A DNA stretch of 19,370 nt from assembly GCA_963509715.1 (NCBI GenBank), contig CAUPCB010000031.1:1-19370 (forward strand), read 5' to 3'. The position numbers and the translations under genes were made by a program. A model generated the notes under the pieces. It searched no databases, was not told the origin of the DNA, and was given only the letters and a program-made list of their open reading frames with translations. The stretch comes from JABCPE02 sp963509715 (lineage in GTDB: Bacteria > Bacteroidota > Bacteroidia > Flavobacteriales > Weeksellaceae). Shown in pieces: positions 1 through 7,667 of this stretch. The stretch's first letter is position 1. Each line of letters starts with the position of its first letter.

Positions 1-34
1 AAAGAACAATAGAATATTACCCTATATAAATAGT

Positions 35-675
35 ATGAATAAAGAAAACATATTTACCCAAATCCGAACGCTCTTTGGTATAGAGGAGGATTGTGGTTTT
101 ACAGAAGCTGAAATGCAGCCGTTTTTTGGTGTAGTGGAGCAAATGCCAGCGTTGTTGTATGACTATTACACCACTTTGGGAAAGCATCAGGCTCTGAACC
201 AAACGCAAGATTGTTTGGTAACTCCCAAATCTAACCTTGCTCTTTTTAACAATCCAGAATATTTTGTTTTTTATGCAGAAAATCAAAATAGTTGTTTATG
301 GGCAATTGCAAAGGAAGATTTAGGCGAAGAAAACCCTAAAGTATATGTTAGCTATGACCAAAAAGAATGGCAGGTGGAATGCGATACATTATCTGAATTT
401 TTGCTGGCTATGGCTCACTTGCAGGCGGTATTTGCTTTGCCTTATACTTATGTTTTAAATTCATTACTTCCGAAGATTTGGCTGCGATAAAATCCCATTT
501 TCCCAAAAAACCTTTCGCTATACGCCATTGGTTACAAGGGGCGGAGTTCTATGGCGGGGCTGCTGACAGCATAGTAGTATTGGATGGGGGTGAGCAGCTG
601 GTGTATGCGTCCTCATCAGAAAGTTCCTTTGAGGCGATGGATGATTTTTTTAAAGATATAGGAGAGGAAATGTAA
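35..675 (+). pseudogene. SMI1/KNR4 (SUKH) family protein, frameshifted
   Basis: Two overlapping reading frames together give one SMI1/KNR4 (SUKH) family protein of about 213 residues. The first frame (35-490) carries the recognisable SUKH core: MPALLYDYYTTLGK near residues 37-50, and the stretch from FVFYAENQ through WAIAKEDL to LSEFLLAMAHLQAVFALPY. The second frame (to the stop at 675) reads ITSEDLAAIKSHFPKK and ends FEAMDDFFKDIGEEM, a typical tail. One base is missing between them. Adding a T to the run at 453-456 restores a continuous reading YVFKFITSEDL. SUKH proteins are commonly immunity proteins that bind and neutralise polymorphic toxins, and a role like that is inferred here from family and from the neighbouring small genes. 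The heptamer T TTA AAT at 454-460 also fits a -1 ribosomal slippage site, but a real mutation or a sequencing error in the T run is simpler. Confidence 0.8.
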
Positions 676-724
676 GATTTGAGCAAACAGCTATAAAATC
701 AAAAGTATTTTAATAGAATAAAAA

Positions 725-1153
725 ATGAACAGCACAAAATCCATATCATTTTTAGATACTAAAAATGGAGATTTTTCCCTTATAAATGGAGTAGTGATTT
801 CTTCTAAAATTACTTTTTCTGCACTCAGAGAGCAGTTTCCTGATAATGATATTTGGGATGTGGGGACAGGGTTTTATTGGATTTATTTTGAAAAATGTCC
901 TTTTGAGGGAAAAGAGTTTGATATTTCTATTTGTTTTGAAGGAGAAAAACTCGAAACGATATTTTTTTCTATGAAAGAAAGATACACACCTTGGGAAAAC
1001 TGGGCAGAGGAATATGAACTCCAAACCGAAAAACTGTATAAAAAATGGCTTACAGCACACATAGGGAAGGAGTGGGAGTTTGTCTGGGGAGAGGTGGGAG
1101 CCGCTTTTGATAGGAAAGGAGGACGAACGACTATGTGGGTCAGCTATATTTGA
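725..1153 (+). CDS. uncharacterised 142-aa protein, possible immunity-type
   Basis: Function unknown. The 142-residue product has no signal peptide or membrane segment, so it is probably cytoplasmic. It is rich in aromatic and acidic residues. The C-terminal part, with EEYELQTEKLYKKWL, then WEFVWGEVGAAFD, then a short strand ending VSYI, resembles small hypothetical proteins that I associate with toxin-immunity neighbourhoods; this is a recollection of a pattern, not a domain match. The gene sits 49 bases after the broken SUKH gene and 48 bases before the DUF695-RraB gene, all in the same direction. An opposite-strand frame over the same bases is judged a shadow because its composition is unconvincing and it would run against the cluster. 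Confidence 0.7.
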   Translation: MNSTKSISFLDTKNGDFSLINGVVISSKITFSALREQFPDNDIWDVGTGFYWIYFEKCPFEGKEFDISICFEGEKLETIFFSMKERYTPWENWAEEYELQTEKLYKKWLTAHIGKEWEFVWGEVGAAFDRKGGRTTMWVSYI

Positions 1154-1185
1154 TTTGCACAAAATACAAAAAAGATGTAATTTTA
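1154..1185 (+). promoter_or_regulatory. candidate Bacteroidota promoter upstream of the DUF695-RraB gene
   Basis: A TTTG at 1154-1157 is followed after 20 bases by TAATTTTA at 1178-1185. This compares with the Bacteroidota -33 TTTG / -7 TAnnTTTG consensus, with one mismatch in the last base of the -7 box. The gene starts at 1202. The site begins right after the stop of the preceding gene, so the DUF695-RraB gene may have its own transcript. Confidence 0.4.
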
Positions 1186-1201
1186 GCAAAAAATAAAAAT
1201 A

Positions 1202-1966
1202 ATGAGTACAAATAACAACTATGAAGTTCCACAGAATTGGGATTTCTTTTTCTGCCGAGTTGAGGGAAAACCAGCTTCTGTAAGAGTGAATTTAGCCCTA
1301 AGACAGATAGCTCCAGTTGAGGGATATAAATACCGCTTGAACTTTCTCATTAAAATGAAAAACCCAACACCAGAGGGTATGTCTTCTAATGAGGAATATC
1401 CTATTTTGTGTGACATAGAGGATGCTATCTCAGATAAATTGGAACAGATGGGAGCAATCTCAGCAGGAGCTGTGAAATCAGGTGGAATTTTGGAACTTAT
1501 CTATTATACCAATCTTTCTGGGGGGCTTACAGAGGCTTGTGTAGATGTGTTGGAAGGTTTTGATGGTTATCTGTATAAAAGTTATTTCGAGGAAGATCCA
1601 GAGTGGAAGGATTATTTTGAATTCCTATTTCCAGACCCATACTCTTACCAATCTATGCAAAATAGAAAAGTAGTGATGCAGTTAGAAGAAAATGGGGACA
1701 ACCTAGATGCTCCGCGAGAAATAGACCATTGGATTTATTTTGATAATGAACAGAGCCGAGCAGAATATGTGGAAAAAGTAATAAGAAAAGGCTACAAAGT
1801 GGTTTCGGAAGATTTTATAGAAGAGGGGAATTCTCACCATTTTCAGCTGCATATTGTAAGACAAGATTGTCCACATGAAATAGATGAGATAGTCTGGGAG
1901 CTGAAAGAATTAGCCGATAATTATGATGCCTATTATGACGGCTGGGAAAGCGTGATAGTAAAATAA
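1202..1966 (+). CDS. DUF695 and RraB-like domain fusion protein
   Basis: This 254-residue cytoplasmic protein has two recognisable modules. Residues about 10-135 match the DUF695 pattern (NWDFFFCRVEGKPASVRVNL near the start, then YRLNFLIKMKNPTPEGMSS). Residues about 170-250 match the RraB fold known as regulator of ribonuclease E activity B (DHWIYFDNEQSRAEYVEKV, then HIVRQDCPHEIDEIVWEL, ending AYYDGWES). In gammaproteobacteria RraB binds RNase E. In this phylum the fusion's role is unknown, and the module may act as a protein-binding or immunity domain. The gene is followed by a strong terminator, so it probably ends the transcription unit. Confidence 0.85.
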   Translation: MSTNNNYEVPQNWDFFFCRVEGKPASVRVNLALRQIAPVEGYKYRLNFLIKMKNPTPEGMSSNEEYPILCDIEDAISDKLEQMGAISAGAVKSGGILELIYYTNLSGGLTEACVDVLEGFDGYLYKSYFEEDPEWKDYFEFLFPDPYSYQSMQNRKVVMQLEENGDNLDAPREIDHWIYFDNEQSRAEYVEKVIRKGYKVVSEDFIEEGNSHHFQLHIVRQDCPHEIDEIVWELKELADNYDAYYDGWESVIVK

Positions 1967-1980
1967 AAATAGTAAATATC

Positions 1981-2008
1981 AAAGCCAAGAATTTTCTTGG
2001 CTTTATTT
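1981..2008 (+). terminator. intrinsic terminator after the DUF695-RraB gene
   Basis: A perfect 10-bp stem pairs 1981-1990 with 1995-2004 around the 4-base loop ATTT; the arms read AAAGCCAAGA and TCTTGGCTTT. The T-rich 3' end of the right arm runs into ATTTAA. It lies 15 bases after the stop codon and just before the next gene. Confidence 0.8.
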
Positions 2009-2023
2009 AAAAATAAATGATAA

Positions 2024-2512
2024 ATGACTTACAATGCATTCTATAATGCGATGGTGTCTCTTCCTGAGAACCATGAAAATCGCGACCTTGAGGAATATTT
2101 GCTGGCATTGTTTTCTTTAGTGAAAAAGCATGAAAAAGAGCCTTTTTCGCCAGAGTTGTGTATTGAAATTATACAAAAAGCCTTTACCGAAACGCCTATG
2201 TCATTTGATGAAAAATGGCTTTCTGTCTGTGATGCTCCTGATGAAGGGAAAGGTATGGATTTCACTCAAAATGTTTTAATTTTCCAAATAGCTGAACTGC
2301 ATAGAATGCGGGATAAAGAACTGCAAAATCCGCAAAGGTATTCAGGAATCAATTCCGAAACGGATAATTGGTGGTATAATTTTGACCCTTTTACTAATCT
2401 GGAATGTGGTGCAGAATGGTTTTTGGATAGTGCTGATAGTGAGGAGGATGATATTTCTGCTGACTGGGGATTTTTGGGAAAACTCCTTGAAATAGGGCGT
2501 GTTTATGAATAG
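2024..2512 (+). CDS. uncharacterised 162-aa acidic protein
   Basis: Function unknown. The protein is acidic, without signal peptide or membrane segment. Notable parts are an N-terminal helical region (residues 1-55) and a C-terminal block NWWYNFDPFTNLECGAEWF (about residues 115-133). A similar NFDPF...ECG block occurs, from memory, in small hypothetical proteins found beside SUKH and other immunity genes. The stretch DSADSEEDDISADW (from residue 134) is strongly acidic. It is the last gene of the left cluster and is separated from the DUF695-RraB gene by a terminator. The ATG at 2024 is only 20 bases after that stem, so its own promoter would have to lie within or before the terminator, and this is unresolved. 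Confidence 0.75.
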   Translation: MTYNAFYNAMVSLPENHENRDLEEYLLALFSLVKKHEKEPFSPELCIEIIQKAFTETPMSFDEKWLSVCDAPDEGKGMDFTQNVLIFQIAELHRMRDKELQNPQRYSGINSETDNWWYNFDPFTNLECGAEWFLDSADSEEDDISADWGFLGKLLEIGRVYE

Positions 2513-2619
2513 ATTTTTTATTAATCAAATTCTAATCAGTTAATTTTCTATAAAATATTTGAAAATAACCAAAAACAAAGGAGTAAATAGTTTTTAAACT
2601 AAATTTAGACATCCAAACA

Positions 2620-3174
2620 ATGAAAAATGTATTAATTATTAACGGACACCCAGATATGGCGCAGTCCAATGCCAATAAAGCGATTTTAGAAGAAGTGAAA
2701 AAACTGCTCCCAGAGGCAGAAATCAGCGAGTTGGGGAAACTTTATCCCAATTATCAGTTCGATGTAGAAGCCGAGCAGGAAAAACTTATGAAAGCGGATG
2801 TGGTTGTATGGCAGTTTCCTATGTATTGGTATTCACTTCCTGCACTGCTTAAAAAATGGCTGGATGATGTATTTCTTTTTGGCTTTGCTTATGGAACAGG
2901 CTATAAACTGGAAGGGAAAAAGCTTTTGCTTTCTTTCACGGTGGGCATTGCAGAAGAAGCCTATCAAAGGGGAGAAACTGGTTATTCTTTCTCGGATTTG
3001 CTCCATATCCACCAGCAGACCGCCAACTTTACTAAAATGAACTTCATAGAACCTGTGATTTCCTACGGAATGCATTATATCCCAGATGTGATGCCGGCAG
3101 AGGCTTTCACAGAACTACAACAAAAAGCCAAAGCCCATGCAGAAAGATTAGTTGCGCAGATAAAAAGCCTATAA
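2620..3174 (+). CDS. NAD(P)H-dependent quinone oxidoreductase, flavodoxin-like fold
   Basis: The 184-residue protein belongs to the Flavodoxin_2 family (NQO1, MdaB, KefF and YwrO relatives). These are FMN- or FAD-binding enzymes that reduce quinones and other electrophiles with NAD(P)H in the cytoplasm. The first strand VLIINGHPD with the following SNAN forms the flavin phosphate region. The family block QFPMYWYSLPALLKKWLDDVF lies near residues 65-85, and the GYKLEGKKLLLSFTVG strand follows. Length is normal for the family. It appears to be transcribed alone, ending in a bidirectional terminator. The precise substrate cannot be told from sequence. Confidence 0.9.
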   Translation: MKNVLIINGHPDMAQSNANKAILEEVKKLLPEAEISELGKLYPNYQFDVEAEQEKLMKADVVVWQFPMYWYSLPALLKKWLDDVFLFGFAYGTGYKLEGKKLLLSFTVGIAEEAYQRGETGYSFSDLLHIHQQTANFTKMNFIEPVISYGMHYIPDVMPAEAFTELQQKAKAHAERLVAQIKSL

Positions 3175-3186
3175 TGCTAAAAAAAT

Positions 3187-3217
3187 ATCCCTTTTCTAAA
3201 ATAGAGAAGGGATTTTT
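3187..3217. terminator. bidirectional terminator between the oxidoreductase and DUF488 genes
   Basis: A 12-bp stem pairs 3187-3198 with 3202-3213, with one G-T wobble and the 3-base loop AAA. It is flanked by an A run on the left and a T run on the right, so it can terminate both convergent genes (stops at 3174 and 3225). Confidence 0.8.
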
Positions 3218-3224
3218 ATAAAAT

Positions 3225-3578
3225 TTAATTGGGTAATTTGGAAAGTAGAAAATCCTTGAGAATAGGCAGGTGGCATTTCTCTATCTCCTTGGCAGCGGTA
3301 AGGAGGGTAAGGACTTTTTTGTCACGAATAAGCTCTAAAAAGCCATCTATGGCGGTGTTTTGTTCCAGCTCGTTTTGGTAATCATGGCTAAAAGAATCGA
3401 AATCCTGTGTCTGGTGATAGGTTTTCCGTAGAAGTGTGGAGGGAGCGATTTCTTTTGCCCAAAAATCAAAATCAAAATCTTCTTTTTTGATGCCACGAGG
3501 CCAAAGTCGGTCAGACAGCACGCGGAAGCCATCGGTTTCATCAGGGATTTCGTAAACTCGTTTTAGGTTGATAAGCAT
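3225..3578 (-). CDS. DUF488 family protein (YeaO-like)
   Basis: The 117-residue protein has the DUF488/YeaO signature: RVLSDRLWPRGIKKEDF near residues 19-35, followed by WAKEIAPSTLLRKTY. Length is that of the full family. The biochemical function is not established for this family, and the conserved Arg/Asp/Trp block suggests a nucleotide or anion-binding site (inference). It is divergent from purH with 98 bases between the two starts, and shares a terminator with the oxidoreductase on the other side. Confidence 0.9.
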   Translation of the reverse strand: MLINLKRVYEIPDETDGFRVLSDRLWPRGIKKEDFDFDFWAKEIAPSTLLRKTYHQTQDFDSFSHDYQNELEQNTAIDGFLELIRDKKVLTLLTAAKEIEKCHLPILKDFLLSKLPN

Positions 3579-3626
3579 TTTAATTAAAATTTTTATTTGT
3601 AAAAATATGAATATTTAATTCTAAAA

Positions 3627-3658
3627 TTTACATTAACCAATTATTATTTTTAATTTTG
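3627..3658 (+). promoter_or_regulatory. candidate purH promoter
   Basis: A perfect -7 box TAATTTTG lies at 3651-3658, with TTTA at 3627-3630 as a weak -33 element, spaced by 20 bases. The purH ATG is at 3677, giving a short leader. No purine riboswitch-like fold was seen in the 98-base spacer. Confidence 0.5.
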
Positions 3659-3676
3659 TGAAACTTAAATTTAACT

Positions 3677-5191
3677 ATGAAAAAAAGAGTCTTAATCAGT
3701 GTTTCGGACAAGAGCGGACTTACGGAATTCGCTCAGTTCTTAGAAAAAAACAATTACCAACTTATCTCCACAGGCGGAACTTTCAAACATCTGAAAGATG
3801 CTGGGCTTAGTCCCATTCAGATAGATGAGGTTACGAATTTCCCAGAAATGCTGGACGGCAGGGTAAAAACCCTTCACCCAAAAGTACATGGAGGACTTCT
3901 TGCTGTGCGCGATAATAAAGAGCACATGGACACAGTAGCTGCGCACGGAATAGAGCTGATAGACATGGTGGTGGTGAATCTTTACCCATTTTTCGAAAAT
4001 GCAGGGAAAAATATTCCTTTGGATGAAAAGGTGGAGTTTATCGACATAGGAGGGCCGTCTATGCTTCGTTCAGCAGCGAAGAATTTTAAATCTGTGACAG
4101 TCATCACCAATGTGGAAGATTATGAGAAAGTAAAATCTGAAATAGAAACTTCGGGCGATACTACTTTGGAAACTCGTAAAACCCTTGCAGGGAAGGTGTT
4201 TAACCTTACTTCTGCCTATGATGCTGCCATTTCTAAAATGCTTTTGGAGGAGGAGTATCCGCAGTATCTGAATGCTTCTTACAAGAAAGTTTCGGATTTA
4301 CGATACGGCGAAAATCCGCACCAGTCCGCAGCGTATTATGTTTCGACAGTGGAAAATGGAGCGATGAAAGATTTTGAACAGCTGGGAGGAAAGGAACTTT
4401 CGTTCAATAATCTTCGCGATATGGATTTGTGCTGGAAAGTAGTAAATGAATTTAAAAACGAAATGGCGTGTTGTGCCGTAAAACACTCTACGCCGTGTGG
4501 TGTAGCTATCGGAAATACAGCGGTGGAGACTTATACTAAAACCTTTGAGTGCGACCCTGTTTCTATCTTCGGAGGCATTGTGGCGATGAACTATAAGGTG
4601 GATGCTGCCACAGCGGAGGAGCTTGGGAAGACTTTCCTTGAAATCGTGATGGCGGTAGATTTTGAGGAAAAAGCCTTGGAAATCCTTAGACAAAAGAAAA
4701 ATCTTAGAATTATTAAAATCAAAAACCCTGTTTCGGACAAACAGACTTGGGTAAAAATAGATGGCGGACTGCTAGTACAGGACTGCGACAATCAGTTCTC
4801 GGAGGAAATAAAAACTGTAACCGAAAAACAGCCAACTGAGGAACAGAGAAAAGCACTGCTCTTCGCACAGCGAGTAGTGAAATATGTGAAATCCAATGCG
4901 ATAGTAGTTTCTAATGGAACGCAGGCATTGGGAATCGGTGGCGGACAGGTTAATAGAATCTGGGCAACACAGCAAGCGGTGGAAAGAGCCAAAGAGAAAT
5001 TCAGTGGAGAGCTGGTTCTGGCTTCGGATGCCTTTTTCCCGTTTCGTGATGTGGTGGATTTCTGTGCTGAAAAAGACATAAAAGCCATTATACAGCCAGG
5101 CGGAAGCATCAAGGATGAAGAAAGCATAGAGGCAGCCAATCAGCACGGCATCCCAATGCTGCTCACAGGAATGAGACATTTTTTACACTAA
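3677..5191 (+). CDS. purH: bifunctional AICAR formyltransferase / IMP cyclohydrolase
   Basis: PurH catalyses the last two steps of de novo purine synthesis: formyl transfer from 10-formyl-tetrahydrofolate to AICAR, then ring closure to IMP. The N-terminal cyclohydrolase domain (about residues 1-190, MGS-like) starts KKRVLISVSDKSGL and has LISTGGTFKHL, EMLDGRVKTLHPKVHGGLL and FIDIGGPSMLRSAAKN. The transformylase domain follows, with RYGENPHQSAAYY, the catalytic Lys-His in VKHSTPCG, and SIFGGIVAMN. The C terminus has GGGQVNR, SDAFFPF and the closing MLLTGMRHFLH. The 504-residue length is normal for this phylum. It is monocistronic here, with its own promoter box and a strong terminator. Confidence 0.98.
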   Translation: MKKRVLISVSDKSGLTEFAQFLEKNNYQLISTGGTFKHLKDAGLSPIQIDEVTNFPEMLDGRVKTLHPKVHGGLLAVRDNKEHMDTVAAHGIELIDMVVVNLYPFFENAGKNIPLDEKVEFIDIGGPSMLRSAAKNFKSVTVITNVEDYEKVKSEIETSGDTTLETRKTLAGKVFNLTSAYDAAISKMLLEEEYPQYLNASYKKVSDLRYGENPHQSAAYYVSTVENGAMKDFEQLGGKELSFNNLRDMDLCWKVVNEFKNEMACCAVKHSTPCGVAIGNTAVETYTKTFECDPVSIFGGIVAMNYKVDAATAEELGKTFLEIVMAVDFEEKALEILRQKKNLRIIKIKNPVSDKQTWVKIDGGLLVQDCDNQFSEEIKTVTEKQPTEEQRKALLFAQRVVKYVKSNAIVVSNGTQALGIGGGQVNRIWATQQAVERAKEKFSGELVLASDAFFPFRDVVDFCAEKDIKAIIQPGGSIKDEESIEAANQHGIPMLLTGMRHFLH

Positions 5192-5205
5192 AAAATATAT
5201 TTTAT

Positions 5206-5240
5206 AAATCTGAGAATTTTCATGTTCTCAGATTTTTGTT
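5206..5240 (+). terminator. intrinsic terminator after purH
   Basis: A perfect 11-bp stem (AAATCTGAGAA at 5206-5216 with its complement at 5225-5235) has an 8-base loop and is followed by a T-rich tail. Confidence 0.85.
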
Positions 5241-5295
5241 TTTTTGCTATTATTCATTATCTATGCAAGAATAAGGTAGATTTAATTTTTGAAAG

Positions 5296-5814
5296 ATGAA
5301 AAAAGCGGGATTTGTGTTTGTTTTGCTGTGTTTCCAGATGCTTTTTGGGCAGGAGAAAGAGGTCTTAAAAATAGAATGGCCAGAGGAATATAAAATGAAA
5401 AAAGCTTTAGATATAGAAGATGAAAAGACTCGCTTTGTGGTGTTTGTTCCCGAAAACGAAACTGTGGATAACTGGACTATATTAGGAAGTTTGGTTTCTT
5501 ATAAAAAGACGAAAGCTCCTAATGTAGATATTATTATAAAATCTTATGAAGAAACCTTTTTGAAGGAGGAACCTTCAGCAAAACTTACAATTTTAGAAAA
5601 AAATGATGGAGCAGAAAACATTTGGGCGCTTTTCAAGATAGAAGCACCATCTGTTTCTAAAAAATCAAAATTTGAAGCTCAATTAGTATATGTGATACAA
5701 GGAGAAGATGATATTCATAATGTTTTTGTTATGATAAAAGAAAAAACACTTTCCCAAAAGTTTGTAAAAAAGTGGAGTAAAATTTTCAAAGAAGGTAAAT
5801 TGATAAACGAATAA
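5296..5814 (+). CDS. secreted protein of unknown function, paralogue of the next gene
   Basis: The 172-residue product starts with a signal peptide (MKKAGFVFVLLCFQMLFGQ; cleavage is likely after the Gln at residue 19), so it should be periplasmic or exported. There is no lipobox and no membrane segment afterwards. No known domain is recognised. It shares with the following gene the mature start FGQE, the motif DNWTILG near residue 60, and a C-terminal block ending KEKTLSQKFVKKWSKIFK. Spacing of 12 bases to the paralogue indicates one operon. The mature protein is mixed alpha/beta in appearance and rich in Lys and Glu. No function is proposed. Confidence 0.85.
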   Translation: MKKAGFVFVLLCFQMLFGQEKEVLKIEWPEEYKMKKALDIEDEKTRFVVFVPENETVDNWTILGSLVSYKKTKAPNVDIIIKSYEETFLKEEPSAKLTILEKNDGAENIWALFKIEAPSVSKKSKFEAQLVYVIQGEDDIHNVFVMIKEKTLSQKFVKKWSKIFKEGKLINE

Positions 5815-5826
5815 AATTTTAATAAA

Positions 5827-6369
5827 ATGAAAAAGTTAATTTTTTTATGTTTAATGTTATTCTCAGGAATGTTTTTCGGTCAGGAAATAGAGGAAATATT
5901 GGAAGTTCCTTGGCCAAAAGAACAAAAGTGGAAACAGCTCTATGATAAAAAAGGATTAACCAGCCGATTAGTGGCATATCTTCCCGATAAAGAGAGCGAA
6001 ACCAACTGGACTATAAAGGGAAGAATACTCTATCTGTACTATGCTGCAGAAAACGATGTGGCAGATGTCATAGATACTTATAAAGATACTTTTGAGAATA
6101 ATGCTTCTGATGCCAAAATGAAAGTTTTGGAAATAAGCAAAGACAGAAAAAAAGCGATTTTCAAAGTGGAAAATATACAGTCAGAAAAGCTTCCGCATAA
6201 GCAGGAATCAGAATTATATTATGTTTTTATGGGATATGATACGGTCTGTATAGCCTTTGTTTCGGTGAAAGAAAAGAAACTTTCCAAAGAGTTTGTCAAA
6301 AAATGGTCAGAAATCTTCAAAAACAGCAAGCATTCTTACCGAGAAATAAAAGAAAAAACCGATGAATAA
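5827..6369 (+). CDS. secreted protein of unknown function, tandem paralogue
   Basis: The 180-residue product has a signal peptide (LIFLCLMLFSGMFFGQ, cleavage likely after Gln 19) and the same architecture as the gene before it. Shared blocks are WP near residue 28, TNWTIKG near residues 58-64, DTYKDTF near residues 85-91, and a C-terminal block VKEKKLSKEFVKKWSEIFK. Conservation is strongest at the C terminus and weak in the middle, as expected of an old tandem duplication. The last residues are very charged. It ends the two-gene operon and is followed by a terminator. The family is not recognised. Confidence 0.85.
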   Translation: MKKLIFLCLMLFSGMFFGQEIEEILEVPWPKEQKWKQLYDKKGLTSRLVAYLPDKESETNWTIKGRILYLYYAAENDVADVIDTYKDTFENNASDAKMKVLEISKDRKKAIFKVENIQSEKLPHKQESELYYVFMGYDTVCIAFVSVKEKKLSKEFVKKWSEIFKNSKHSYREIKEKTDE

Positions 6370-6393
6370 AGGTTTTTATAAAGCATTAAAATG

Positions 6394-6424
6394 AAAATTA
6401 GCCTTTTTAGGGCTAATTTTTTTA
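6394..6424 (+). terminator. intrinsic terminator after the secreted paralogue pair
   Basis: A perfect 10-bp stem pairs AAAATTAGCC (6394-6403) with GGCTAATTTT (6411-6420) around a 7-base loop, and continues into a T run. Confidence 0.85.
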
Positions 6425-6433
6425 TGATTTTTT

Positions 6434-6462
6434 CTTGTTTTTTTATGATTTTTTTAACTTTG
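6434..6462 (+). promoter_or_regulatory. promoter of the PCMD lipoprotein / barrel operon
   Basis: A perfect -7 box TAACTTTG lies at 6455-6462, with TTG at 6435-6437 as the -33 element, 17 bases upstream. The first gene begins at 6549, leaving a leader of about 80 bases. The T-rich stretch around 6417-6454 contains a repeated TTTTTTATGATTTTTT unit. Confidence 0.6.
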
Positions 6463-6548
6463 CACTCTCATTTCTTTAACAAGTGTAAAGCGAATGTCGT
6501 TCTATGACTTTTGGAACTTTTAAGATTTAACAAAAAATTATAAATAAA

Positions 6549-7643
6549 ATGAAATTAAGTAGATTTATTCCTGCTGTGGTGCTATCCGTGGGGTTGTTGT
6601 TCAGCTCTTGTATCCGTGAAGAAGCACCCAATATGGAAGCCGACATTCAAAGTGTAACGATTGCTAATGCAGAGAGTTTGTTACAAACAGAACCAGTGAT
6701 AGAGAGTAATAACATTACTTTCAGAATGAAAACATTTTCTGGAAGTTATAAATTCGCTCCAGAATTTAAGCTGTCAGATGGAGCAACTATCTCTCCAGCA
6801 AGTGGGACAGAGCTGGATTTCACACAGCCGCAGACCTATACAGTAACTTCTCAAGATGGAGCGTGGAGCAGACAATATGTGGTTTCTTTCATCGCTGATG
6901 AAAATGCCTTTATTACTAGTTATTCTTTTGAAAATATGGAAGAAGATGCAACTAATAAGTATCACAAATTCTATGAACTTATTAATGGGCAGAAACTATA
7001 TAACTGGAGTAGTGGTAATGATGGTTTTAGTTTAACTAATTCAGATGGAACAGCTGATACTTACCCTACTTTACAAGTTGCCGATGGATATAGTGGCAAA
7101 GGAGTAAGAATGATAACAAGAAGCACAGGTTGGCTTGGGTCTATGTTTGGAGCGCCTATAGCGGCTGGAAATCTTTTCTTGGGAACTTTCAGCCTTGACA
7201 TTGCTAATACCTTAAAATCTACGAGATTTGGTATTCCATATAATTATAATAAAGCTCCTAAGGCAGTCACAGGATATTTTAAATATAAAGCAGGGGCTAC
7301 ATTTACTAAAAAGGATAGAAGTAGCACATTAACAAAAGATACTTGGAATGCCTATGCTATTTTATTTGAAAAATCAAATACAAATAATTACATAACAGGT
7401 GACCACAACTTTGCTGATGCGAGAATCGTAAGCATCGCTAAACTAAAAGATGCAGATAGAAAAGAAGCAAACCAGTGGACAAGATTTGAAATTCCTTTTG
7501 AGCTTGTGAGTGGAAAATCCTTTGACCCTACTAAGGAATATATGTTTACGATAGTATTTACATCTAGTATAGAAGGAGATAAATACAATGGTGCGGTAGG
7601 AAGTACATTGGATATTGATGAGGTAAAAATCATTACAGAATAA
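6549..7643 (+). CDS. PCMD domain-containing surface lipoprotein
   Basis: The 364-residue product is a lipoprotein: the signal sequence LSRFIPAVVLSVGLLFSSC places the lipid-bearing Cys at residue 21. Residues about 30-118 form a beta-sandwich of the DUF5018-like type common in Bacteroidota glycan-related lipoproteins (SDGATISPASGTELDFTQPQ followed by YTVTSQDG). Residues about 120-364 resemble the PCMD domain (putative carbohydrate metabolism domain), with SFENMEED, WSSGNDGF and the final strand LDIDEVKIITE. Members are found on the cell surface and are thought to bind or process glycans, but no activity has been proven. Only 24 bases separate it from an outer-membrane barrel gene, so the two are likely made together. 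Confidence 0.75.
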   Translation: MKLSRFIPAVVLSVGLLFSSCIREEAPNMEADIQSVTIANAESLLQTEPVIESNNITFRMKTFSGSYKFAPEFKLSDGATISPASGTELDFTQPQTYTVTSQDGAWSRQYVVSFIADENAFITSYSFENMEEDATNKYHKFYELINGQKLYNWSSGNDGFSLTNSDGTADTYPTLQVADGYSGKGVRMITRSTGWLGSMFGAPIAAGNLFLGTFSLDIANTLKSTRFGIPYNYNKAPKAVTGYFKYKAGATFTKKDRSSTLTKDTWNAYAILFEKSNTNNYITGDHNFADARIVSIAKLKDADRKEANQWTRFEIPFELVSGKSFDPTKEYMFTIVFTSSIEGDKYNGAVGSTLDIDEVKIITE

Positions 7644-7667
7644 ATAATTTAAACAAGAAATAATCTA

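Noticed and set aside
478..675. Separate 65-residue gene starting at ATG 478
   Set aside because: Its sequence is the natural C-terminal continuation of the SUKH protein, and the frame extends upstream without the ATG, so it is the second half of a frameshifted gene.
752..1189. 145-residue open frame on the minus strand
   Set aside because: It covers the 142-residue plus-strand gene, has odd Cys-, Phe- and Lys-rich composition and would oppose the cluster direction; judged a shadow.
6417..6454. Duplicated T-rich unit as a mobile or regulatory repeat
   Set aside because: Best explained as low-complexity sequence between a terminator T tract and a promoter.
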